A stretch of 64,000 nucleotides of DNA from Burkholderia sp. GAS332 (GTDB lineage Bacteria > Pseudomonadota > Gammaproteobacteria > Burkholderiales > Burkholderiaceae): contig FSRV01000001.1 of assembly GCA_900142905.1 (NCBI GenBank), positions 3,534,001 to 3,598,000 on the forward strand, read 5' to 3'. Each line of letters starts with the position of its first letter. The stretch's first letter is position 1. Shown here piece by piece: positions 1-7,214 of the stretch. The notes beneath the pieces are model-generated. The model saw only the letters and a list, made by a program, of their open reading frames with translations. It ran no database searches and was not told the origin of the DNA. The translations under genes and the position numbers were made by a program.

Positions 1-791
1 CCGCGGCGCGCGGCTAACAGGCGGGCGACCAGTTCGCCGTAAAGCGGCGAGGCCAGCGGCGAAACATACTGCTTCGCCCGATGCCACAGCTTGGGATCGT
101 GCCACGCGGCGAGTCCGAGTTGCGCGCATTGCTGATCGAGCGCGAGCAGATCGACGCCTTCGTCGTCCGCGGCGTCACGCAGTGCGGCGTTCAGGCATTC
201 GATGAGCCGCAGCGGCGCGGCGGGCAAGCGCTGTTCGTTGCTGCCGAGAAGCGCCTCGCCGATCGGCAGCAGCGTCTGCTGGATCAGCGGACCATTGAAA
301 TGCAGGCGCGCCTGACGCCACAGGCTACGCAACTGTTCCACTGCGCGCTCCACCAGTTGGTCCGCGTCCGTGCGGCTCAGGTCGAGCTTCGGTGTGCCGA
401 GCAGATGTTTCGCATCGAATGCGAACAGCAGCGCGTTCGGCGCAAACGCGTGCAACGCCGACATGGTGTCGAGCACCTCGTTCATGTACTGGTTGTAGCC
501 CGTCGCATAGGTCGTCACGGCCAGACCGCGGCGCAGCCCACCCACGCGAATACCGGCGAACAGATGATCAACGGTGAACGAACCGAGCACCGCGAGACGC
601 AATGCGTCGGCGCTCGCGGGTTTGGCATGGCAGGCACCGAGCAGCTTGTCGAGCCGGTTTGTCTGCATAAAATCGAGCCGCGTGCGCGACAGCGCGACCA
701 GTTCCTGCCAGCCGGGTTCGCCGCGCGCGGCCAGCGCGCGAGCGCTATCGTTCCACTGCGCGTCGTACGGCAGCCAGTCGAGATTATCCAT
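1..791 (-). CDS. FkbH-like HAD-IIIC protein, N-terminal part (runs off left edge)
   Basis: I translated the minus strand from the ATG at 791 to the window edge: an open frame of about 263 codons with no stop. The protein begins MDNLDWLPYDAQWND and carries the segment LRLAVLGSFTVDHLFAGIR, then YNQYMNEVLD and SALHAFAPNALLFAFDAKHLL. This pattern is typical of the N-terminal SGNH-like domain of FkbH proteins. The HAD catalytic half should lie outside the window. FkbH proteins load phosphoglycerate-derived glyceryl units onto carrier proteins in polyketide pathways, and relatives occur in surface-polysaccharide loci. The ATG overlaps the end of the preceding AlgX/J-like gene by 8 bp (ATGGATAA), so translation is probably coupled. 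The family call is good; its acyl substrate here is unknown. Confidence 0.72.
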   Translation of the reverse strand, partial: MDNLDWLPYDAQWNDSARALAARGEPGWQELVALSRTRLDFMQTNRLDKLLGACHAKPASADALRLAVLGSFTVDHLFAGIRVGGLRRGLAVTTYATGYNQYMNEVLDTMSALHAFAPNALLFAFDAKHLLGTPKLDLSRTDADQLVERAVEQLRSLWRQARLHFNGPLIQQTLLPIGEALLGSNEQRLPAAPLRLIECLNAALRDAADDEGVDLLALDQQCAQLGLAAWHDPKLWHRAKQYVSPLASPLYGELVARLLAARR

Positions 792-2037
792 GGTGGTTCC
801 TGAAGGGGGTGGCGGGCAGCAGGACCGACTCCTCTGCCGCGACTGGCGGGACCGACCGATGCAGTGCGTCGAATTTCGTCAACGCTTGCCGCTCCGCATC
901 GGAAAGCGGGCTCGACAACGCCTGTTCGGACAGCTCCCAGATCACCAGGTGCAGACTGGCCGGCCATGGCTCGCGATCGTCGAGAGCGCTTTGCAAAGCA
1001 TTGGAGAACTGACCGCCGTCGACGCTGCGATTCCAGATCTCGCGCCCGAGCTTCTCACCCACGCGCTCGGTGAAATTGCTGCGGCGGGAAAATGAACTGC
1101 CGACCATCATGACCTCGGCGGGTGGCGTGTCGTCGAGCAGACCGCCGCTGTGCACCGGGCGCAAGGTGACGGGCACGTAGAGGTCGGGCGCCGGACGCCA
1201 CGCGTCCGGTGCATGCTCGAGTCCGGCGAGCACGATCAGATCGCCGAGACGCGGTTGCGGCGAGCCGGCGACCGTCGTGCTGAACGTCTGCTTGCCGTGT
1301 TCGCCGAGCAGCGCCAGCGCTGCTGCGGCGACCGGCGCGGCGGCGGCCTCGGCGCCACGCTCGTTCCAGTGCACGTCGGTGCGATAGAACGCCGCTGGGC
1401 GAACCGCGCTCAGCGGCACGCGCAAATCGACGTGGGCGAGATTCGCTGCAGCCAACGCGCCTTGCCACCGATCGAGGCGGGCCTGCAGCGTCTTGTCCTG
1501 GGTCACGCCGCATAGCGCGGCGGACTCGATACGCGCTTTATCCGGAACGGTCACGACCAGAAGTTGCGCCCCGCGGCTATGCACGGCCTGCGCATAGTAC
1601 CCGAGCAAGTGCAGGCGGGCCGCGTAGGCGTCCTCCGCTTGCGCAGACGCTTGCAGGCCATCGCGATAGAACAGCCAGCCGGGACAGCCTTGCGTCACCT
1701 GCGGTCCCAGATCGCCCAGCAGCCGGTAACGCCATGAGGCATCGAAGGTGCGCAGCGTCGAGTCGTACGGAAGCTTCAGCGCGCGACTGAGCGTGGCTTC
1801 CGCCGTGCCGTCGAGCCACGCGTGCGCCGGCGGCGCGCGCCAGTCGCGCAGCATCCCCGCCAGGCTGAGCGCGCCGAACGTCAGCCCGGCCGCCAGCAGC
1901 ATGGCGAAGCACGCCGCCAGAGCGCGGTGCCCCGGCGGTTGCGCATCCGGCGATCCGGCCGCCTGGTGCGGCGCGCTGCGCGCAGTGGCAGCCGCTGCCG
2001 CACCGCTCGATTCGTTGAGGTTGCTAGCGTTTCCCAT
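784..2037 (-). CDS. AlgX/AlgJ-like polysaccharide O-acetyltransferase
   Basis: A 417-aa membrane-anchored SGNH-type protein. A single hydrophobic helix at about residues 40-62 follows an Ala-rich cytoplasmic tail and should place the domain in the periplasm. The catalytic Asp-His pair is visible as YRTDVHWN (D221, H223) and the nucleophile as VGSSFSRRS (Ser315), the arrangement of AlgJ/AlgX, which move acetyl groups onto alginate. I chose the ATG at 2037, preceded by GAGAGAG; a TTG twelve bases upstream is less likely. It is the second of two such enzymes in the operon, 64 bp after the first, and overlaps the FkbH-like gene. By analogy it should modify the polymer made by the NfrB-like synthase; that substrate is inferred. 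Confidence 0.8.
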   Translation of the reverse strand: MGNASNLNESSGAAAAATARSAPHQAAGSPDAQPPGHRALAACFAMLLAAGLTFGALSLAGMLRDWRAPPAHAWLDGTAEATLSRALKLPYDSTLRTFDASWRYRLLGDLGPQVTQGCPGWLFYRDGLQASAQAEDAYAARLHLLGYYAQAVHSRGAQLLVVTVPDKARIESAALCGVTQDKTLQARLDRWQGALAAANLAHVDLRVPLSAVRPAAFYRTDVHWNERGAEAAAAPVAAAALALLGEHGKQTFSTTVAGSPQPRLGDLIVLAGLEHAPDAWRPAPDLYVPVTLRPVHSGGLLDDTPPAEVMMVGSSFSRRSNFTERVGEKLGREIWNRSVDGGQFSNALQSALDDREPWPASLHLVIWELSEQALSSPLSDAERQALTKFDALHRSVPPVAAEESVLLPATPFRNHHG

Positions 2038-2101
2038 GGTCTCTCTCAAACGGCAGGCCGATACGTGTCAGCCAATACGCGCCGCCCTCCCCGTGGCGGC
2101 G

Positions 2102-3112
2102 TCATTTGGCCAAAGCAGCCGCGACGCGGTCGTGCCATGCCTTGTCGGACATGATCGACTGGGCGTCCCATTTGCCGTTAGCGCCGGGACCATAGGAAAA
2201 CTGCCCCTCGTTGAATTGCCACACGAGCACTTGCGGCTTGTGCGCGGTGAATTCCGGAGACTCGACGTACTTGAGAAAGGTCGCCCACGGGCCGACGTTG
2301 CCGAAATTCCAGCTCAGGCCCACCGGCCGGTCGAGCTGGTTCGAGAGCATCTGCGTAAAACCGAGGTACGGCTGTACAAAGCTGTTGCCGACCACGTGCA
2401 CGGGCGACGGCTGATCATCGAGCAGCCCCGGCGCGGCGCCGGGCGCCTGGGTCGTGCGCACCGTGAAGAGGTCCTTGCCGACGGTTTTCTTACGCTCGGG
2501 CGGCAGCAGTTCCGCGAGATCGCCGAAGCGCCGCTCCTCGGTCCAGCCGCCGAGGACCGTCCCCGAGCCGGCCGCGCCGGTGAGCTTCCAGTTTGTCCGG
2601 ATCACGGGCGCGAGTGTCCGGGCGGCGGCCTCGGCGCTCCACGCGGTCCAGTGATAGTCGCCGCGAAAGAACGGCTCATGGCCGCCAGCGCTGATCGAGG
2701 CGACCGGCGCGTCGAGGTCGACTGTCTTGATGCCCGCCGCCGTGAGTTGCGCGAGCATGTCCTTGTAGCGGTTCGCCACCTGCGGCCCGAGCGCCTGGCC
2801 ATCCGGCAGACGATCGGCGTAATAACGAGCCTTCATCGGCGCGACGATCACGACCAGCCCGATGTCGTGCGCGGCAAGCAGTGTTTGCGTGTCGCGCAAT
2901 TGCGCGATCACTGCGGCGAGTCCGCCGGCGTCGGGATCGGTGAGGCTTTCCCAACCGGGGAACAACCAGCCGTCCTTGCCTTCGAGGACGAGTGGCGCCG
3001 CCTGCAAGGCCGGCGCCATCAGACCGAGCCCGGCCGATACGGCCAATGCGCACGCCGCGCGCAGTACTTGGCGGCGACCGGAAAACGGGGACTTCGACAA
3101 ACTGTGTTTCAT
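2102..3112 (-). CDS. AlgX-like polysaccharide O-acetyltransferase, exported
   Basis: A 336-aa protein with an N-terminal export signal (SGRRQVLRAACALAVSAG then an ALQA cleavage-like site; the twin Arg makes Tat export possible). The mature part keeps the SGNH-like triad: GDYHW (D152, H154) and VVGNSF (S244). The C-terminal half ends with a long stretch typical of AlgX relatives (WNFGNVGPWATF, VLVWQFNEGQF). It differs from the following paralogue, which is anchored by a TM helix, so the pair may split labour as AlgX and AlgJ do in alginate acetylation. Start ATG at 3112; the AlgF-like gene ends 79 bp upstream. The acetyl acceptor is unknown; context points to the Nfr-type glycan. Confidence 0.8.
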   Translation of the reverse strand: MKHSLSKSPFSGRRQVLRAACALAVSAGLGLMAPALQAAPLVLEGKDGWLFPGWESLTDPDAGGLAAVIAQLRDTQTLLAAHDIGLVVIVAPMKARYYADRLPDGQALGPQVANRYKDMLAQLTAAGIKTVDLDAPVASISAGGHEPFFRGDYHWTAWSAEAAARTLAPVIRTNWKLTGAAGSGTVLGGWTEERRFGDLAELLPPERKKTVGKDLFTVRTTQAPGAAPGLLDDQPSPVHVVGNSFVQPYLGFTQMLSNQLDRPVGLSWNFGNVGPWATFLKYVESPEFTAHKPQVLVWQFNEGQFSYGPGANGKWDAQSIMSDKAWHDRVAAALAK

Positions 3113-3191
3113 AAGCTGCCAATAACGGAATTGAGCGATAAATCACACGGGTTCACACCGACCGCTCGCGGCAACGCCGCGGCCCGGCGAT

Positions 3192-3866
3192 TCAATGCGC
3201 GGCGTACGGCGCGACCTGGTCGATGCGGCCGAGCAGTTGCGGATGCGCCGCGTCACCCACGAGGAATACGCTGTAGTGATCGCCGGCCTTCAGCGGCGGT
3301 AACGCGAGCGTACCGCTCTGGGCCGCGCCGCATGCGCCGACCAGCTTTGCCTGCACCGGGTTGATCGCGCGCATGCGCATCTCGCCCGCTCCGATGGAGG
3401 AGAACACGTTGGGCCCGTCGGCAATCGCGAGATTGCCGCTGCAGCCGGTCGCCAGGTTGTAGAACCGCAGTTCCGCCTTCAGGCCGTCGCCGCTGCCCGC
3501 TGTTTCCGCAATCGGAGTGACATTCCATGTGCCGTTCGCCGCGCGCGCGAGGACGAAGGTGACCACGGTGCCCGGTGCGACTTTCTGTTCGCGCAGGCGC
3601 TTGCCGTCGACACTGATAACGACCGGCTGGCCGACCGCGACGACGCTGAACGGCGTCGTGACTTCGGCGCTCGCGGCCAGCGCTTGCGGCGCACCGTCAG
3701 CGCCGATGACGACCCGCGCTGACTGCGCCGACGGGTTCACCACACGCACATATGAGGTTCCCGCAGGCGGCTGCGGCGGATACAGGCGCGCGACTTCCTG
3801 CGCGCCAGCCGCTGTCCCGAGCAACGCCGCGACACCAGCGACAAGACATAAACGAATCGATTTCAT
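3192..3866 (-). CDS. AlgF-like periplasmic O-acetylation protein
   Basis: A 224-aa exported protein with a clear signal peptide (MKSIRLCLVAGVAALLG... AGAQE). The start of the mature chain, VARLYPPQPPAGTSYVRVVNPS, strongly resembles the N terminus of AlgF (LY-x-PPAGS-x-VRVVN). AlgF is a two-domain beta-sandwich protein that bridges acetyl transfer in alginate acetylation. Two similar halves can be seen here (residues ~25-125 and ~135-220). I chose the ATG at 3866, which fits the signal peptide and lies 7 bp after the NfrA stop; a longer reading from 3908 would bury the signal. With the two AlgX/J-like genes just downstream it supports O-acetylation of the exported polymer. Confidence 0.8.
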   Translation of the reverse strand: MKSIRLCLVAGVAALLGTAAGAQEVARLYPPQPPAGTSYVRVVNPSAQSARVVIGADGAPQALAASAEVTTPFSVVAVGQPVVISVDGKRLREQKVAPGTVVTFVLARAANGTWNVTPIAETAGSGDGLKAELRFYNLATGCSGNLAIADGPNVFSSIGAGEMRMRAINPVQAKLVGACGAAQSGTLALPPLKAGDHYSVFLVGDAAHPQLLGRIDQVAPYAAH

Positions 3867-3873
3867 CGTCGGA

Positions 3874-6369
3874 TCAATAGTTGAAGTTGGCATTGAAAAA
3901 GACGCCACGCGCGCGGTCGTCGCCGGCGATCTTTAGGCGGTACTGCAGCGACAGATCGACGAACGAGCGTGGCGCATGATACGTGTCCTCGCGAAACCAG
4001 TAACGCAGATTCACACCGACGCCCGCGCCGAACGCGCTCGAGTTGTTGATCTGCGCGTTGTAGTCGCCGCCGATCACCGCGTACGGAAAGATCACCGCGT
4101 TCGGGCTCAGCCGGTCGAGCCGGTAGCTGCGTCCCAACTCTCCGTTGAAGGTCCAATAGTTCTGCGAGTGCGTGATGAAGTGGCCCGCCTCGCCGTACAC
4201 CTGGCCGGTCCACCAGCTCGGCACGTCGACCCGCAGATCGTTGCCGAAGCCGTTCGAATAGGCGATCCGCGCGAGCCAGTCCGGCTGCACCTGGCTGCCC
4301 AGCGCGATCACCCGCTCGAACGCGAAGATCACGTTCTGGGTGGCGAACGGCTTGGCCCGCACGCCGAGCGCACCTTGCAGACTCGGCATGCCGGTCACGT
4401 CGCCGGCCCTCGAATAGAACGTGTCGTAGAGCCGCGCATACAACTCGATCAGGCGGCCGCCCTGATAACCGAAAGGCCGCCAGTACGCTTCCGCACCGCC
4501 CTGCAGGTTTTCGTCGGCGCTCGCCGACGGGTTGAGCGCGAGATTGGTCTGGCCGCCCGGCGCGCGATAACCCAGCGACGCGTTCACGCCCCACACACGC
4601 TCGAGCTCCGAGTCCGCACGCCGCGTCTCGAACCGTTGCTGCGGCTTGAGCGTGATCTCCTTGGCGGTATCGGCGTCGAGGCTGCGCTTGAAGTAGCCGG
4701 TCGCCGCGTCCGTCATGCCGGCGCCGAGGCTCGCATAGCCGGCGTCCAGCAGACTGGCTGGCGGCAACTCGTGCGCCTGATCCGCCACACTGAAGTGGTA
4801 CGCGGCGAGTTTGGGCTTGCCGGCGCCCGCGGCGAGGTAGGCCGCGTTGAGATCCGGCAGGCTATCGAGCAGACCGGCATCGACCAGCGCAGCCGACTCG
4901 CGTTTCGCTTCGGCAGGCTGACCGGCAGCGCTCAATGCATTGATCAGGAACATGCGGTGCACCGGATCGTCAGGCGCGATCCGCACGGCTTCACGCGCAC
5001 GCTCAAGCGCGACTGCATAGTCGCGCTTGTCGTAGGCCCGTGCGCCGGCCTGATGAACGGCGAACGCCGGGTCATAAGGATTGAGCGAGCAGAGCGTACC
5101 GTACTGCGTAATGGCGCAATCGAGAATCGGTGCCGGCGGGGCCCCGGCCGATGCGCTTACCGTCGCCGGCACGGCGTTCGGCGTGGCCGCCAGCGCACGC
5201 TTGGCGTTGCGGCGGCGTACCGCGATCATCAAATCGCTCGCATCGCCGATTGGCTTCAGATCTTGCAGTGCGTCGAGCGCGCGTTGTGGCTCGCCGGTCG
5301 CAAGCGCCACATCGGCGATGATGATGCGGCTGTTGCGTTGGTCCTGCTGCACGGCGTCGCGAATCTGCAGCGCGCGGCCGAAATCCGCGAGCGACTGGGC
5401 GTGCTCGCCGAGTCGCTCGCGGATATAACCGCGCAGCACCCACGGCACGATTTCGCTGTCGTCGACGGCGATCGTATCGGTGGCGGCCTGATCGGCGTCC
5501 GAGAGGCGGTTCGCACGCAGCAACGCCGCGATCAGCTGTTCGTGATAAGCGAGGACGTCGGGCGCGTAGCGGATGGCAAGACGCGCCTGGTCGACTGCGG
5601 TATCGAGGTCGCCGCTCTCGAGCGCCTTGTAGGAAGCCGCGGCCGGCCCCGGCGCAAGACGTCCGCCGATAAACACCCGCCGCAGCCGCAGGCTCTCGTT
5701 GTCGCCGCTCCGCTTCACCGCATCGAGATCTGCGGCATACGCGCCCTGGTCGTCGCCTTGAGCGGTGAGCGCGTCGATCACGAGCAGGCGCAGCGTCAAC
5801 ACGTCGGGACGCAGCGCCAGCGCCTCTTGTGCCGCAGCGACCGCGCTAGCGTAATCGTTCCTGGCATACGCACGATAGGCGCGGTCACCCGCCTCGAACG
5901 CGGCGCCGGTCAACGGCGGCGAGGTGTCCGCCGACGGAGCTGCCGTGCCCGGCACAGCCGCCTTGCCGACGACCGCCGATGGCGGCGCTCGCCGGCCGGT
6001 CCCGCGCCCGCTGCGCGGCGCTTTCGCGGCCACGGCGAGCTGGTTGCGGCGCGCCGTCAAGGCCCGATCCGGACCGAGTTCGCGGATCGCAACGTCGAGC
6101 GTACTCCGCGCCCCGCGCCCATCGCCCGTCGCCGCCAGCGCATTCGCTAGCAACAGACGCAGCGACACCAAATCCGGACGCTGCCGGATCGCCTCGCGCG
6201 CCTGGGCGGCGCTCTCGGCGTAACGGCGCTGATCGAACGCGCTATACGCCTGCTGGGCCACGCGATACGCCGAGCCGCTCAACGGCAGCGGCACGATCTC
6301 GTCGGCGTGCACCGGCGAGCCGGCGAAGACGAGCGCTAGATACAACGCACAGGCGGCGTGATGTTTCAT
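3874..6369 (-). CDS. nfrA: NfrA-like outer-membrane TPR/beta-barrel polysaccharide exporter
   Basis: A protein of about 831 aa with signal peptide MKHHAACALYLALVFAGSPVHADE. The N-terminal two thirds are TPR-like repeats with recurrent cores such as AYRVAQQAYSAFDQRRYAESA, ALRPDVLTLRLLVIDAL and AREAVRIAPDDPVHR. The last ~250 residues (from about SLGYRAPGGQTNLALNPSASA) form amphipathic strands ending in ANFNY, as in the C-terminal barrel of E. coli NfrA, the phage N4 adsorption protein (990 aa). TPR plus barrel is also the layout of the export proteins BcsC and PgaA. A GTG at 6393 overlapping the previous stop is an alternative start; the ATG at 6369 gives the proper signal peptide. It lies between the lipoprotein and AlgF-like genes. 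Confidence 0.85.
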   Translation of the reverse strand: MKHHAACALYLALVFAGSPVHADEIVPLPLSGSAYRVAQQAYSAFDQRRYAESAAQAREAIRQRPDLVSLRLLLANALAATGDGRGARSTLDVAIRELGPDRALTARRNQLAVAAKAPRSGRGTGRRAPPSAVVGKAAVPGTAAPSADTSPPLTGAAFEAGDRAYRAYARNDYASAVAAAQEALALRPDVLTLRLLVIDALTAQGDDQGAYAADLDAVKRSGDNESLRLRRVFIGGRLAPGPAAASYKALESGDLDTAVDQARLAIRYAPDVLAYHEQLIAALLRANRLSDADQAATDTIAVDDSEIVPWVLRGYIRERLGEHAQSLADFGRALQIRDAVQQDQRNSRIIIADVALATGEPQRALDALQDLKPIGDASDLMIAVRRRNAKRALAATPNAVPATVSASAGAPPAPILDCAITQYGTLCSLNPYDPAFAVHQAGARAYDKRDYAVALERAREAVRIAPDDPVHRMFLINALSAAGQPAEAKRESAALVDAGLLDSLPDLNAAYLAAGAGKPKLAAYHFSVADQAHELPPASLLDAGYASLGAGMTDAATGYFKRSLDADTAKEITLKPQQRFETRRADSELERVWGVNASLGYRAPGGQTNLALNPSASADENLQGGAEAYWRPFGYQGGRLIELYARLYDTFYSRAGDVTGMPSLQGALGVRAKPFATQNVIFAFERVIALGSQVQPDWLARIAYSNGFGNDLRVDVPSWWTGQVYGEAGHFITHSQNYWTFNGELGRSYRLDRLSPNAVIFPYAVIGGDYNAQINNSSAFGAGVGVNLRYWFREDTYHAPRSFVDLSLQYRLKIAGDDRARGVFFNANFNY

Positions 6370-6389
6370 CCTGAATGGAAGACGATCGA

Positions 6390-7214
6390 TCACTTCAGCA
6401 GTTCTTCCACGAGTTGGGGCGACACATAGTGAGGTCCGTCAAAGAGATAGGTTCGGTAGCCGCGATAGGCATCGAGTTGCGGCCTGAGTTCGGCGGCCGT
6501 CGCGCTCCGGAAGGTCTGATTCGGGCCGGGCCGGAAGGCTTCGGCGATGACGCGAACCCGCGCCTTGCCGAGCGTTGCCGCCAACGCGTCGGCATAGTCG
6601 CGCGCCACCTGCGGCTCGCGCGCATACACGCCCACGCCGTCCTGGAACAGCACGCCGACGTCGCGCGGCAACCAGCTATCGAGCCAGTCGGCGAGCGCCT
6701 TGCCGCCGATGTTCGAGCGGTCGTACACACTGATCCACAGCGGCCGCGGCAAGCGTTCGAGCAAGGGCGCGAGACTGCGCGCGTCCTGCCAGGTCGGGTC
6801 CACCTCGACAGGGAAATACCAGCCCTCGACGTGCAGCGGCGGCGCCGCGACCACCAGTTGCAACGACTGCTCGACGAGCTGCGCGGCGCCGGCGCGCGCC
6901 GCCCGCTCGTCGAAACGTCCCGCAAGGCCGACCAGCACATGACTCGCCCACGGCTCGGCTGCGATCCGTTGCCAGTCCGGCAGGCGCGGCGCCTCGTGCA
7001 GCGTGGTGCCGCTGACGAACGCCGTGTCGTCCACCGCGGTCCACTGGATCAGCAGATCGGTGACACCCAACCGGTCCCAGTCGCCATGCGGCTCGATATG
7101 CTGGTTATCGACCTGCCACGCGATACCTCGAACCGTCGGCTGCGACTCGCAGCCAGCGAGCACTGTCAGAAACAGCGCGGCCATGGCGCGCGCAAGAACA
7201 CCGGCGTGCGTCAT
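6390..7214 (-). CDS. Periplasmic lipoprotein, glycosidase-like (DUF4434-type)
   Basis: A 274-aa protein with a lipobox FLTVLAGC (Cys22). The body reads like a TIM-barrel glycoside-hydrolase-type protein: GIAWQVDNQH, WYFPVEVDPTWQDA, LWISVYDRSNIGGKALADWLDSWLP, VLFQDGVGVYAREP and FRPGPNQTFRSA. Similar lipoproteins annotated DUF4434 or glycosyl-hydrolase-like occur next to polysaccharide synthases. Its start codon overlaps the NfrB stop by 4 bp (ATGA), and the next gene (nfrA) overlaps or follows immediately. It could trim or cut the polymer in the periplasm, as BcsZ and the PgaB C-terminal domain do for their own polymers. That role is an inference, and I could not assign catalytic residues with certainty. 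Confidence 0.6.
   Translation of the reverse strand: MTHAGVLARAMAALFLTVLAGCESQPTVRGIAWQVDNQHIEPHGDWDRLGVTDLLIQWTAVDDTAFVSGTTLHEAPRLPDWQRIAAEPWASHVLVGLAGRFDERAARAGAAQLVEQSLQLVVAAPPLHVEGWYFPVEVDPTWQDARSLAPLLERLPRPLWISVYDRSNIGGKALADWLDSWLPRDVGVLFQDGVGVYAREPQVARDYADALAATLGKARVRVIAEAFRPGPNQTFRSATAAELRPQLDAYRGYRTYLFDGPHYVSPQLVEELLK

Noticed and set aside
1748..3364. 538-codon plus-strand open frame across the AlgX/AlgJ-like genes
   Set aside because: It spans two genes and their gap on the other strand and has no ribosome binding site or recognisable domain.
3976..6150. 724-codon plus-strand open frame opposite nfrA
   Set aside because: Codons are Arg/Ala/Val-rich with no domain or signal; the opposite strand encodes a clear NfrA-like protein with signal peptide and barrel. 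Long antisense frames are expected at this GC content.
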